Shown here in pieces: positions 1 through 8,558 of a DNA stretch of 24,596 nucleotides. A program made the translations under genes and the position numbers. Position 1 is the stretch's first letter; each line of letters starts with the position of its first letter. The stretch is from CAZOIA01 sp964579675 (GTDB taxonomy: Bacteria; Planctomycetota; Phycisphaerae; UBA1845; PWPN01), in contig CAZOIA010000076.1 in the NCBI GenBank assembly GCA_964579675.1, positions 1 to 24,596 of the forward strand, read 5' to 3'. The notes under the pieces are model-generated. The model searched no databases, was not told the origin of the DNA, and worked only from the letters and a program-made list of their open reading frames with translations.

Positions 1-462
1 GCGCTCTTGCACCATCTTCTTGCCGTAGGAGACGTGGTCCGGCGTGATCTTGCCCTTGGTGCTCCAGCCGAACACGTCGTGGTTCCCGATGCATTGCCGG
101 ATGGGGATGTCGCTGTCCCTGCATATCCTGGTGTAGAGATCAAAGAGCGTTTTCGCCCGGCCCTCGTCGGCGGCCAGGACGTCCATGACCAGGTCGCCAC
201 CGGTCAGAATGAAATCGGGCCTCGGCTTCAACTGGTGGACCGCCGCCAGGCACTTGCGCAAGCCTTCCCCCGCCCGCCGCTCGGGCTGGACGTGGATGTC
301 CGCAAGATGGGCGAAGCGAAAACCCTGCACCCGCGCTGCCCCGGCCGAAGCAGCACCGGCGACCCGGGGCGGCAGCATGGCCGCACCAGCCGCCACCCCC
401 ACCGACTTCAGAAACCCGCGGCGAGTGGTCGCCCTGGATTCGACCCGAACGGGATCGTTCAT
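1..462 (-). CDS. Tat-exported calcineurin-like metallophosphoesterase (5' part, runs off window)
   Basis: The first 154 residues of a phosphoesterase are present; the C-terminal part lies beyond position 1. A twin-arginine signal (RRGFLK, residues 14-19) is followed by an Ala-rich hydrophobic stretch to about residue 42, so the enzyme is predicted to be exported folded. Three metal-binding motifs of the calcineurin-like family are in order: DIH (55-57), GGD (88-90) and GNHD (126-129). These ligate the two-metal centre that hydrolyses phosphoesters. The substrate cannot be told from this fragment. The ATG at 462 is preceded by AGGAG eight bases upstream, which fixes the start. The gene begins 76 bases after ccsA in the same direction and may be read from the same transcript. 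The family call is firm; the missing part would hold the last His ligands. Confidence 0.9.
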   Translation of the reverse strand, partial: MNDPVRVESRATTRRGFLKSVGVAAGAAMLPPRVAGAASAGAARVQGFRFAHLADIHVQPERRAGEGLRKCLAAVHQLKPRPDFILTGGDLVMDVLAADEGRAKTLFDLYTRICRDSDIPIRQCIGNHDVFGWSTKGKITPDHVSYGKKMVQER

Positions 463-538
463 CTCTCAAGCTCCTGTCAGGAAATCACACATACCTATGA
501 ACCCGTGACCTCATACCTCGGCCGCGGGCCAGCGTCAA

Positions 539-2800
539 TCACGCGTAGCTGTGCAACCCCGTGATGAAGTAGTTCACCACGATCCAGTTGAACAACATCA
601 CCGAGCACCCGATCACCGCCAGCACCGCTGTCCACCCGGCCTTGTCGCGCACCTTGATCCGCACGTGCACGAGGATCAGGAAGATGATCCACGTGTTGAG
701 GGCGAAGACCTCCTTGGGATCCCATCCCCAGGGCCGGCCCCAGGAATGGTCCGCCCAGATCGCACCCATGATAATCCCAACCCACAGCGTGATGAAGGAC
801 AACTCCAGCAGCAACATCGTCGCGCCGTCCAGCACCTTGGCCAAGCCCGCGTTGTCGCCGCCAGCATCGCCGGTCGGCCCGCTCGTCAGCCCAGGACCAA
901 TCCGCACCGTAGAGCCAGTAGACCCACCGCCGCCCGGGGCCGGCACGGAGGCCGCCTCCGCGGGCAACCCCTCCCAGGCGGCCCAGGAACGTGCTGCCAC
1001 CACCCGCCCCCCGATGAGACGGGCCGGGTAACAGACCAGCGTTGACGCGATCACCGCCAGGAAGGGCAGCCATGCCGGCAAGACCTCCTTGAGCGAGATC
1101 GTCGGGAGCAAGGCCGGCAATGGGACTACAACCGCCGGAATCAGCATCGAGAGCCACAGGGCCCCCGACGGTCTCGTCAACAGCCGCCCCACCACGTACA
1201 TGCCCGCCGTCACGAACGCCATCCCGATCAGCGCGTAGCTGGCGATGATCATGTTCACGTGAAGGTAGAGCCATAGATCGTTCAGGATCGGCATCGCCGG
1301 TCTGATGTCACTGGGCAGCGCGACGGTCATGTACCGCCCGCACATCAATCCGACCATTGCCACCACGCCCGCCCCCAGCAACGACAACGCCCGCCCCGCC
1401 CCTCGCCGCCGGGCGACGGCCAGTGAAATCAACGCCATCGTTGCCGCCGCCAACACGATCAGGGCTGCAATCGGAACCGGCCCCCACTGCTGCCAGGCGT
1501 CGAGCGCAACCCCTCGCACCGCCAGCGACAGCAGGAACACGACCGCCCCGCCGGCCGCGGCAACCCACGCGATGCGCCATGCCCCCCGCCGGCGGCACAA
1601 CCGCGGGCCCAACTCGAAGAAGATCGCGATCGCCGCTCCGAACCACGCCGCCGCCGTCACCGCCTCGAACATGTTCGCGTTCGGGATTCGCCCGGCCAGA
1701 TACCACCGGACACCCGTCGCGACCGTGTGCAGACAGAACGCTAAACCGAACACCGCCGCCCCGATCAACCTCGCCCGCGGCCAGCGGTAGACGATCCCCA
1801 TCAGCAGGAACACGACCGCCGCCATATAGAACCACCATGTCCACGTCATCTTGTTGTACTTGTAGTACCAGTGCTCCAGCGCGAGCTTCCTGTGCGGCGG
1901 GTAGATTTGAGGTGCCATCTGCGACAACGCATCAGCCAGCGAGTTGAGCGCTTTGGTCGCCGCCCCGGCCTCCCCGGCCCGCCACGCCTCCCGCGCCGCC
2001 GACCACGTCTCCGCCAGCACTTCCCGCTGACTGGGATCCATACCCGCAATGGACCGGGACTCGATCAGCCCGGTGTGCGTCGCGTCGTGCGGGGCACCCA
2101 CCGTACTCAGTGCGTCAACTCCGTACCACCTCCGGCCAACTGACCGCGCATCAGGCGGCGGAATCATGCGCATCAGGCCCGCCAACGCCCCCGCATCCAC
2201 CCAACCGGCGGCATTGATAACCGCGTCGGCGTACTTCGCCGTCCGCATGACGTCCCTGCGCATCTCATCGAGCTCAGCCCGCACCGCCGGCAGGATGAGG
2301 AAGTTCAGCGAGACCAGCCCATCGTCAACAATCGCGTCCAGCACGGCACGGTCCACCCGCTCGGTCGCCGCGTTTGCCAACGCCCGCCGCATCGGACGCA
2401 TCTTGACGTGAATGAGCCGAACGTCCGCGTACGACTCCGGCTTAAAGACCACATCGAGATAGAGAAACACCGGATCCTGCTTGACGACCGTATCCGTACC
2501 CGGGATTTCCCTCTTGAAGTACGTCCGGCCCGTGACGTGCCGGATCATCTCCCGGGCCAACGTGTCGAACGTCTTGAACCGGCCCTGGTGCTGCACCGCA
2601 ACCAGCCGGAACGCATCCAGGTTGAGCTTCTGCTCGAATGATCCACCGGGACCGGCAGCCGGCAACCTGTCACCAACACCGGACGGCTCATCGGCGCGGA
2701 TCGCAGGCATCAACGGCGCCGGCGTCAGCACCGTTGCTGCGAGCAAGAAAAGCTCAAGCCGTTGCTTCAGGCCCACGCAGAATCCGGCGGCCCTACGCAC
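539..2800 (-). CDS. ccsA: Cytochrome c biogenesis protein CcsA/ResC with large N-terminal domain
   Basis: System II cytochrome c maturation: CcsA with ResB carries haem across the membrane and attaches it to apocytochromes. The protein has 753 residues. A short hydrophobic leader (about 10-35) is followed by a non-membrane domain to about residue 318 with a QGRFKTFDT motif at 72-80. That motif resembles the linker domain of the fused ResBC proteins of Bacteroidetes. Many transmembrane helices follow, with NMFE in an early loop, a conserved-looking His in LWLYLHVNM, and the tryptophan-rich haem signature ending WGWDPKE at 691-697. The frame is open back to 2935, but the GTG at 2800 has a strong GGAGG six bases upstream and overlaps the resB stop by 8 bases, so it is the chosen start. 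The overlap suggests translational coupling to resB. Confidence 0.93.
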   Translation of the reverse strand: MRRAAGFCVGLKQRLELFLLAATVLTPAPLMPAIRADEPSGVGDRLPAAGPGGSFEQKLNLDAFRLVAVQHQGRFKTFDTLAREMIRHVTGRTYFKREIPGTDTVVKQDPVFLYLDVVFKPESYADVRLIHVKMRPMRRALANAATERVDRAVLDAIVDDGLVSLNFLILPAVRAELDEMRRDVMRTAKYADAVINAAGWVDAGALAGLMRMIPPPDARSVGRRWYGVDALSTVGAPHDATHTGLIESRSIAGMDPSQREVLAETWSAAREAWRAGEAGAATKALNSLADALSQMAPQIYPPHRKLALEHWYYKYNKMTWTWWFYMAAVVFLLMGIVYRWPRARLIGAAVFGLAFCLHTVATGVRWYLAGRIPNANMFEAVTAAAWFGAAIAIFFELGPRLCRRRGAWRIAWVAAAGGAVVFLLSLAVRGVALDAWQQWGPVPIAALIVLAAATMALISLAVARRRGAGRALSLLGAGVVAMVGLMCGRYMTVALPSDIRPAMPILNDLWLYLHVNMIIASYALIGMAFVTAGMYVVGRLLTRPSGALWLSMLIPAVVVPLPALLPTISLKEVLPAWLPFLAVIASTLVCYPARLIGGRVVAARSWAAWEGLPAEAASVPAPGGGGSTGSTVRIGPGLTSGPTGDAGGDNAGLAKVLDGATMLLLELSFITLWVGIIMGAIWADHSWGRPWGWDPKEVFALNTWIIFLILVHVRIKVRDKAGWTAVLAVIGCSVMLFNWIVVNYFITGLHSYA

Positions 2801-4565
2801 GGGGCACCTCCCCCGTTCCGGACACGCGTGGAAACCCACCCACTCCCGGGGAGACTGAGCCTTCCGTCGGCCCGTCCGCGGGTGAGATCGCCGATCGCCG
2901 CCGCCGCACCAGCCCCGGCTTGACATAGAACGCATAGATCATGCCCGCGATCGAGATGCAAACACCGATCAGCATCGGGCAGACTGCTTCCCGATTCCCG
3001 ACCCCCAGCACGGTATAGACCCGTGTCCCCGGATCCCACTGAGCTTGGTAATACCACAGATGCCCGTGCCGGGCCGGATGATTCGATTTCACCTCAACAA
3101 GATCCGACCAGCCGCCCTCCTCCCGGAACCGCACCAGGCTGATGTAGTCACTCGGCCGGTCACCGCCCGGATAGGTCTGAAGGATGAACCGGTCCAGCAC
3201 GATCGGCGAGGGGAGCGGGTCGCGCCAGCGAGAGTACATCAGTTCCAGCACCCGCCCGTCGGAGAGATCCACCTGCCTCGGTCCGTACGCGAACCGCGAG
3301 GGATACGCGCGCTGCTCATCCTTGAATACGTACTGGTGAAAGGGCAGCCATACGCCGTGCACGCCGCCGGGGTCCTCGATCTCGACCCGGACCAGCGACA
3401 TGACCTTGCCCACCTGCTGAAGCGGCTGCCGCTGCCGGCGTGGCACGATCGCCGGGCGGATGTCCAGGGCCGCTTCGCCCGGGGTCTCCATGCCGCCGGC
3501 AACCTTCCCGGTCCGCAGCTCGGCATACGGCAAATAGTCGGTCACCCGAAAGTCGATCCGCTCAAAACCCTTCGCCCCGGGCGGTTTGCTCCCCTCCAGA
3601 TTCAATGGGCGAAGCGGGGGGAAAGGCTCCCCGCGAGCCGGCCAGAGCTCTTCCAGGCTCGAAATCCACTCGCTGTAATGAGGCAACCCGCGAAAGCGAA
3701 TCTGGGTCCACTCATCATCCGGCGAGAACCGGGCGTAGATCGCCCCCGTGTTTCGCACCGGCGGCTGGTGGGCGTGGTAGTAGTACCGGACCGGATCGTC
3801 ATAGTCGAGTTCGATCTGCAGCTCCCCATCAACAAGCCGCTTGCCTGCGAATACGTCGCTTGCCCACTGCAATCCCTCCGGGCCATGGATTACGTCTTGC
3901 GTATACTGGCGATGCCCGACGATCAGCACGCGGACGAACTCGCGGGGCGGATCGCTCGACTGCACGTTCAGCCAGATCGAGGTCGTATGCTCTCTTTTAT
4001 GCTCGCCGGTGAGAATCTCGTAGTCCGGATCGATCCGCGCCACCCTGACGTGATACGTTTTCCCGGCCGCGATGACCTCCGTCGATGCGTGCGGCCGGAT
4101 CACCATCGACGCCGGCTCCCCCATCCCCGGGGCAAGTATCAACGCCCGCGAATGGAAGACCACTGTATCCCCCTCGACCTTCCTGCCGAAGTAGACCCCC
4201 GCCGAGATCACCAGAACGAGAATCCCCAGATGGATCGTCCAAACGCCCGCGCTCGCCACCGTCAGCGGGATCCGGCGAACCGTCGCCAGCACCAGTGACA
4301 CGCAGAACAGGGCGATCATGACCTGGAAAGGCCACCAGTTGAACCACTCCATCTCACTCTTTTCGAAGCGCAGCAACTCGACGCCCAACCAGTCCGCCAG
4401 CGCCCCCTGCCGGATGGGCGGAGCCGCCGACCCGACCGAGCTGTAGAGGAAAATGGCGATCAGCAGTCCCACCCCGAACCAGATGTTGCTGATGCCATCG
4501 ACAACTGAGATGAAAAGGGCCGCCGGTCGGGATTCGGGGGCGGGCGAATCGTCGCTCACAGGCAT
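2793..4565 (-). CDS. resB: Cytochrome c biogenesis protein ResB
   Basis: ResB is the partner of CcsA in System II cytochrome c maturation and is thought to keep apocytochrome thiols and haem in place on the outer face of the membrane. The protein has 590 residues. Three helices lie near the N-terminus (about 24-46, 76-96 and 104-126), a large extracytoplasmic domain follows (about 130-540), and a final helix with a positive RRRR edge closes it, which is the ResB topology. The ATG at 4565 has GAGG five bases upstream. The 3' end overlaps the ccsA start by 8 bases. A TATAAT box at 4641-4646 lies about 75 bases upstream of the start. The sequence is divergent in the outer domain, so the call rests on topology, N-terminal helices and the ccsA neighbour. 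Confidence 0.88.
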   Translation of the reverse strand: MPVSDDSPAPESRPAALFISVVDGISNIWFGVGLLIAIFLYSSVGSAAPPIRQGALADWLGVELLRFEKSEMEWFNWWPFQVMIALFCVSLVLATVRRIPLTVASAGVWTIHLGILVLVISAGVYFGRKVEGDTVVFHSRALILAPGMGEPASMVIRPHASTEVIAAGKTYHVRVARIDPDYEILTGEHKREHTTSIWLNVQSSDPPREFVRVLIVGHRQYTQDVIHGPEGLQWASDVFAGKRLVDGELQIELDYDDPVRYYYHAHQPPVRNTGAIYARFSPDDEWTQIRFRGLPHYSEWISSLEELWPARGEPFPPLRPLNLEGSKPPGAKGFERIDFRVTDYLPYAELRTGKVAGGMETPGEAALDIRPAIVPRRQRQPLQQVGKVMSLVRVEIEDPGGVHGVWLPFHQYVFKDEQRAYPSRFAYGPRQVDLSDGRVLELMYSRWRDPLPSPIVLDRFILQTYPGGDRPSDYISLVRFREEGGWSDLVEVKSNHPARHGHLWYYQAQWDPGTRVYTVLGVGNREAVCPMLIGVCISIAGMIYAFYVKPGLVRRRRSAISPADGPTEGSVSPGVGGFPRVSGTGEVPRA

Positions 4566-4640
4566 TCAAACCTCAACGAGACAACCGTGATCGCGCGAAG
4601 TGGACGGCCAGAATGGTCCCTTACTCCGGCCTCTTGCCGC

Positions 4641-4669
4641 ATTATAAGGCCGGCCAACAGAAAAGGCGT
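4641..4669 (-). promoter_or_regulatory. Putative promoter of resB-ccsA
   Basis: A perfect TATAAT (minus strand, 4641-4646) lies in otherwise GC-rich DNA. No good -35 hexamer is present at 16-18 bases; the best fit is ACGCCT at 4664-4669. Transcription would start near 4634 and give a leader of about 70 bases. The -10 match is seen; promoter function is inferred. Confidence 0.4.
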
Positions 4670-4746
4670 CCCGCAGAACGCCCTTCTTCGAGAACGGTCG
4701 CCTCTGGGTGGCACGGGGCAGCGCGGTGGTGAAGCAGCTTCAGCGG

Positions 4747-4812
4747 CCGGTCCACGGGTCCGCGGATAGCAATGCCCGGACTGGCTGACGTATCCTGTTG
4801 ACCCGTGGCCGG
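4747..4812. repeat. Long imperfect inverted repeat in the 4566-4882 intergenic region
   Basis: The arms at 4747-4760 and 4800-4812 pair as CCGG(T)CCACGGGTC with GACCCGTGGCCGG, that is 13 base pairs with one bulged T, around a 39-base loop. The 317-base gap holds no convincing gene. The element lies downstream of the OmpA-type lipoprotein gene and upstream of the resB promoter. It could end transcription from the former, but it lacks a U-run on the minus strand. Confidence 0.4.
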
Positions 4813-4882
4813 GCCGGCACTGGGAGAATCGTGCGCGGCGGACCCATGCCACCCCGGGGAAACTGACTGACCGAAAACGGCA

Positions 4883-5689
4883 CTAGTTGACGGACTGAAC
4901 GGCTTCCTGCGAGACCAGGTAGATCTCCACCCGGCGGTTCTTCGCCTTGCCCGCTTCGGTCGAGTTGTCCGCGATCGGGCGGTATTCCCCGTAGCCCATC
5001 ACGCCCAGGCGGGTCATGGCCACCCGCTGTTGACCCATGAGCTTCATGACCGCAATGGCCCGGTGAGCGGACAGATGCCAGTTGGTCGGGTGCTCGGCCT
5101 CCGAATACCGGATCGGATCGGTGTCGGTATGGCCCACGATGATCACGTCAAAGCCGGCTGCCGCGTCCGAGTTCACGATCGCCGCGAATTCCTTGAGCGA
5201 TTCGATCGCCTCCGTCGAACTGATCAACTGATCCTTCCCGGAAGGAAACAGCAGGTCCGCCTTCCAGCGCACCGCTCCCTTCTTCTCGTCGTAGTCAATC
5301 AGACCGGGATGTGCCGCCGCCAACGCCTTGAGCTTCTCGTGGAGCGGCTGGGGCAACTTCACAATCACCGGTGACCCGAGACCCTTGCCCGCCTGCTCCT
5401 CGAGGATCTTCTGGGCCTTGTTGAACGCGTCCCGCAGGTACTGCGTCTCACCGGTCAGGTTCTCGATCGTCTCGTCCTTGGCAGCCAACTGGTTGTTCAA
5501 CGAGTCGATCATCGTATCCTTCTGGCGGTTCATCACCTCGGCGTCCTGCAGCTCCTGCTTCGCCCGAGACAGGCCTTGCCGGAGCACCCCGTTGTCACGC
5601 TGCGCCCCCACCATCTGATCGTAGTAGCAGCCGACGTTGCCGGCCGACAGCACCAGAACCAGCGCCCCCATCAGCCAATGTCTTTTCAT
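4883..5689 (-). CDS. OmpA-family peptidoglycan-binding protein, probable lipoprotein
   Basis: A 268-residue envelope protein. The signal peptide (MKRHWLMGALVLVLSAG) ends at Cys21. The preceding residues GNVG are a poor lipobox, so lipidation is likely but not certain. Residues 25-100 are a charged, heptad-like coiled coil. Residues 138-262 form an OmpA C-terminal domain with GHTD (186-189), the NxxLSxxRA signature as NWHLSAHRA (203-211), and NRRVEI (251-256). These are the positions that bind the diaminopimelate of peptidoglycan in Pal and OmpA. The likely role is to tie an envelope membrane to the cell wall. The ATG at 5689 has AAAGGAGG five bases upstream. It stands alone between hairpins, and its own promoter was not identified. 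Confidence 0.9.
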   Translation of the reverse strand: MKRHWLMGALVLVLSAGNVGCYYDQMVGAQRDNGVLRQGLSRAKQELQDAEVMNRQKDTMIDSLNNQLAAKDETIENLTGETQYLRDAFNKAQKILEEQAGKGLGSPVIVKLPQPLHEKLKALAAAHPGLIDYDEKKGAVRWKADLLFPSGKDQLISSTEAIESLKEFAAIVNSDAAAGFDVIIVGHTDTDPIRYSEAEHPTNWHLSAHRAIAVMKLMGQQRVAMTRLGVMGYGEYRPIADNSTEAGKAKNRRVEIYLVSQEAVQSVN

Positions 5690-5832
5690 CGCGGCCTCCT
5701 TTGCCCGTCTAATGATCAGGAATTCCAGAAACGCATCCGCATGTTGCTCGCCCGCGCCACCGAGAAGGCAACATCAACGGATCAGGGACTTGCCCAGCCT
5801 CACCTGCCATCCTTGTCATAAGCGACCGACGA

Positions 5833-5850
5833 AGGGAAAACCCTTTCCCT
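5833..5850 (-). terminator. Hairpin just after the HTH/transmembrane gene
   Basis: A perfect 7-bp stem (AGGGAAA/TTTCCCT) with a four-base loop starts 4 bases after the stop codon at 5855. It lacks a U-run on the minus strand, so it may be a weak terminator or an mRNA 3'-end stabiliser. Confidence 0.4.
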
Positions 5851-5854
5851 CATT

Positions 5855-7051
5855 TCAGCCGGCCGCTTCCGGACCTTCACCCCCTATGCCGACCTGGCTA
5901 TTCTTCTTCTTCCCCTTCTTCTTGCCTTTTTGCCCCCGGGGCCGCTTGGGCGACCGTGGCCCCGACGACTGCCTCCCAACCAGCCAGCCGATCAGGGCGA
6001 ACAGCGCCCCGGCCCCCACGCCGGCGCCAAGGAGAATCCAGAACTGCTCCGACAGCACCCCCAGGTAAGCCGGCCACGCGTCCAGACTCATCGCCACGTT
6101 CACCGCACCTGCCAGGGCCATCACCAGCGCCCCCGCGATCAGCAACCCGGTGAACGCCGGCGACGCCAACTCCGCCATCCCCGACGCTCGCGCCGACACC
6201 GCGGTCACCATCGGTCCCATATCCGCCTCGGGCCCGGCCTCGACCACTTCTTCCATCGGTCCCGCCGGCTCGGCCGCCGCCGCCGGTTCAACCACCGCCT
6301 CCGCGGTGTCCCCCATGTCGATGCCTTCCAGCAGTTCCGCACCCAGGGATGTGTCGTCGCTCTCCCGCGTCAGATCGAGCAACCCCGACCCACCGCCGCT
6401 GCCGTCCAGACCCAGGTGCTCATCCCCGCCGGTCATCAACGTCTTGGCCATCGGGTCGGCCGCAATCTCCAGATCGTCGTCGTCGAATACGCTGATCCCG
6501 ATGTTCGTTATGACCGTGTCATCCTTCTTCATCCCCTCCACGGCATCCTTGTCCACCTCGTCCAGGCTGACGATATCAGCACCCGAGCCGCTGGCGGACC
6601 CGCTGTCCTCCAGCGTCAACCCGCCCGTCCCGCCCCCGGAATCCTCCAACGAGGTCTCATCGCCGGTGCCGGCCCCGGAATCCTCAAGCTTCAATTCGCC
6701 ACTTCCCAGCTCCAGGCTCAGCGGTCCAGACCCGCTGGCGAGGTCCACCGGGGCATCGCTTCCGCCCAGTTCGGGCACTGGGGCCGGCCCCCCGGCTGGC
6801 ACCGGCTTGCCCCCCGTCTCCTCGTCAATCGGGGCGAGTGGGATCTCGCCGATGTCCTCCGCCTCCGGCGCTGTCGCCCCCCCGCCCGTCTCCCCCCCCA
6901 TAAGCCGGTCAACTTCCTCCACACGGTAGTTGAGCTTGCCCGCATCGCGGAATTCACGCAGCTTGCCCTCACGGACCAGACCCTTCAACTGCTCCTCCGT
7001 GCAGCCCAGCCTCGCCAGGGTCTCCTCCAGGTTGTAATACATCTTCGCCAT
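5855..7051 (-). CDS. Membrane-anchored excisionase-type HTH protein with acidic linker
   Basis: The protein has 398 residues. The N-terminus (about 5-50) looks like a MerR/excisionase-type winged helix-turn-helix (YYNLEETLARLGCTEEQLKG, then a KLREFRDAGKLNYRVEEV wing). Next is a long, low-complexity acidic linker (about 50-280) rich in Asp, Glu, Gly and Ser with three LEDSG-containing units. Two hydrophobic helices follow (roughly 300-330 and 345-368), and the tail is Lys/Arg-rich (KRPRGQKGKKKGKKK). Proteins of this layout are a recurrent type in Planctomycetes with no assigned role, as far as I recall. A GTG at 7060 is also possible; the ATG at 7051 is preferred because a GAGTG sits six bases upstream. 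It follows another membrane-anchored gene by 77 bases and probably shares its promoter. Whether the HTH binds DNA is unknown. Confidence 0.8.
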   Translation of the reverse strand: MAKMYYNLEETLARLGCTEEQLKGLVREGKLREFRDAGKLNYRVEEVDRLMGGETGGGATAPEAEDIGEIPLAPIDEETGGKPVPAGGPAPVPELGGSDAPVDLASGSGPLSLELGSGELKLEDSGAGTGDETSLEDSGGGTGGLTLEDSGSASGSGADIVSLDEVDKDAVEGMKKDDTVITNIGISVFDDDDLEIAADPMAKTLMTGGDEHLGLDGSGGGSGLLDLTRESDDTSLGAELLEGIDMGDTAEAVVEPAAAAEPAGPMEEVVEAGPEADMGPMVTAVSARASGMAELASPAFTGLLIAGALVMALAGAVNVAMSLDAWPAYLGVLSEQFWILLGAGVGAGALFALIGWLVGRQSSGPRSPKRPRGQKGKKKGKKKNSQVGIGGEGPEAAG

Positions 7052-7128
7052 CGGTGTCACTCAACTCGCCGGGCAAGCAGAACCCGGTCCCTCCCGGGAA
7101 CGCGGACCGGCCTGCACCCACAAAGGCG

Positions 7129-7611
7129 CTATTCGCTCCCGCCTCCCTCCGGCAGAGGGGGCACATCCGTCACGGTGGCATTCCCCTTCCCGGCGCCGGC
7201 GTCCTGGCGATCCGAACGCTGCTGCTGAACCATCGCCCGAACCGCGGCGGGAATGGGCTCTGCCACGTTGAATTCCTCCAGGTACCGGTCAAATATCCAA
7301 CTCCGGGCCGCAACCAGGCGCATCTGCAACTCGTTGTTCGTCCCCCTCCGCATTTCGTAACACCAGATCGTACCCGTGTCCACATCCACCATGAACACGC
7401 CGTAGCTCTTGCTCGTCAACTGCCCACCGAATGCATAGATGCCGCGAGCCCCCGTCCGCCCGGCGCCACCCAGAACTCCTGACTGCGCCCACGTCGTCCT
7501 CATGAGCCGAGCATCGTCCCACCGCATGACCAGGGCCGTCGCAATCACCGCCAACACCACCACCATCACCCACCCGAGCGTCTGCCGCCCCGGCGGTGAC
7601 ATCGCGATCAT
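7129..7611 (-). CDS. Hypothetical membrane-anchored protein
   Basis: I do not recognise a named family. The 160-residue product has one N-terminal membrane helix (GWVMVVVLAVIATALVM) and then a soluble domain containing GIYAFGGQLTSKSYGVFMVD, DTGTIWCYE and RSWIFDRYLEEFN. The middle segment looks like a small beta-rich module. The frame is open to 7722, but the ATG at 7611 places the helix near the N-terminus and avoids a Pro/Cys-rich leader that looks untranslated. A run of nine Cs (G on the coding strand) lies just upstream of this ATG, and the ribosome-binding site is not clear. A good promoter at 7775-7802 points at this gene, and the HTH/transmembrane gene follows in the same direction. Start position is uncertain; that the gene is real is likely. 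Confidence 0.7.
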   Translation of the reverse strand: MIAMSPPGRQTLGWVMVVVLAVIATALVMRWDDARLMRTTWAQSGVLGGAGRTGARGIYAFGGQLTSKSYGVFMVDVDTGTIWCYEMRRGTNNELQMRLVAARSWIFDRYLEEFNVAEPIPAAVRAMVQQQRSDRQDAGAGKGNATVTDVPPLPEGGGSE

Positions 7612-7722
7612 CTGCCGTGACCCCCCCCCGCACGACAATTGACCGTCTGCCTGACATTCATCTCGTGGCGGGTAATCCGGCATCGGTGGTACCCGGAATC
7701 TCGCATCCATCTGGGCGAGCAA

Positions 7723-7830
7723 GGACCGCAGGACCTTGTGCTACAAAGACTTACGCGCGCTCCTGCATATACTTATTATACCCCCTCCGCATCGGCTTGC
7801 AAGACTAGATCCGCCGGAATCCTGCGGTCC
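7723..7830. repeat. 11-bp inverted repeat flanking a promoter
   Basis: GGACCGCAGGA (7723-7733) and TCCTGCGGTCC (7820-7830) are perfect inverted copies 86 bases apart. The promoter at 7775-7802 lies between them. Only the left arm would be in the transcript, so an operator-like or REP-like role is possible and unproven. Confidence 0.5.
7775..7802 (-). promoter_or_regulatory. Sigma-70-type promoter for the 7611/7051 gene pair
   Basis: On the minus strand TTGCAA (7797-7802) is followed by a 16-base spacer ending in five Gs and a perfect TATAAT (7775-7780). Transcription would start near 7768, about 157 bases ahead of the chosen start at 7611. The upstream membrane-protein gene ends at 7872, so this promoter opens a new unit. 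Confidence 0.6.
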
Positions 7831-7871
7831 GCCCGCTGCCCGATGCAACGCCCCCGTAGCGCTTGAACGTG

Positions 7872-8558
7872 TTACGTGAAGAGAATCTGCCGAACCACTT
7901 CGACAATGGCGCCCATGTGATGAAGCAGGTACCACATCGGAATGCCAAGCAACATCGCCCCGATGACGACCAGACTCGCGCCCGTCGAGGACGGCAGCAT
8001 CGTCTCCTGCCGGATTTCCTGGCCCAACGCCCGAATCAGACGCTCACCGGCCGACCCGCATGGGACGCCAGTGACGCTCCGCACGCGCACCGTCGCGTTC
8101 CGCAGCCAGGGTACCGCGCTCAGGCTCACGATAAGATCCGCCTGGGCCACGTGCAACTGACCACCGCGGTCTTCGGCCGTCCAACCCAAGCGACGGCAGG
8201 CCCGTTGCAGAAGCCGCCGACATTGGCTGGGATCGACGTTGTAGATAACCCAACCCGCCCCCCGACCGGGAAGCATACCGAAAAAGAGCGCCGTCACGCC
8301 AACCACTACCCCAGCCGCGGGCCACAACCAGCCGTGCTCCACCAGGGCGGCCACCGGAACAATGATGACCGGCACAAAGGCAATCGCCAGCAGCGCGAAA
8401 TCTGCCCGCGCCCTCACCAGGCAAGGCCGCGCCTGGCTGTTCACCAGACCCAGGGCAAGGAAGTAGACCGCCAGCGGCCCGAGGGCCAACATCACTTCGA
8501 GAACGAAAACCACCTGGTCGATTGAATCCAACTTCAAGACCCCTATCCCCGCCGTCAA
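7872..8558 (-). CDS. Hypothetical multi-pass membrane protein
   Basis: Not recognised. The 228-residue product has three N-terminal hydrophobic helices (about 15-37, 52-72 and 78-96), a soluble domain (about 100-185) and a last helix (about 193-215). The soluble part contains GAGWVIYNVDPSQCRRLLQRACRRLGW cut by charged residues, then a beta-like LIVSLSAVPWLRNATVRV segment. The start is a TTG whose first bases overlap the upstream stop codon in TTGA (4-base overlap), so translation is probably coupled to the Arg-rich small protein before it. No strong ribosome-binding site is visible, and a later start would remove part of the first helix. It is the last gene of a three-gene operon. Confidence 0.72.
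   Translation of the reverse strand: MTAGIGVLKLDSIDQVVFVLEVMLALGPLAVYFLALGLVNSQARPCLVRARADFALLAIAFVPVIIVPVAALVEHGWLWPAAGVVVGVTALFFGMLPGRGAGWVIYNVDPSQCRRLLQRACRRLGWTAEDRGGQLHVAQADLIVSLSAVPWLRNATVRVRSVTGVPCGSAGERLIRALGQEIRQETMLPSSTGASLVVIGAMLLGIPMWYLLHHMGAIVEVVRQILFT

Noticed and set aside
2801..2935. Longer N-terminus for ccsA
   Set aside because: This part overlaps the resB coding end, is Arg/Gly-rich like a shadow frame, and the GTG at 2800 has a strong ribosome-binding site.
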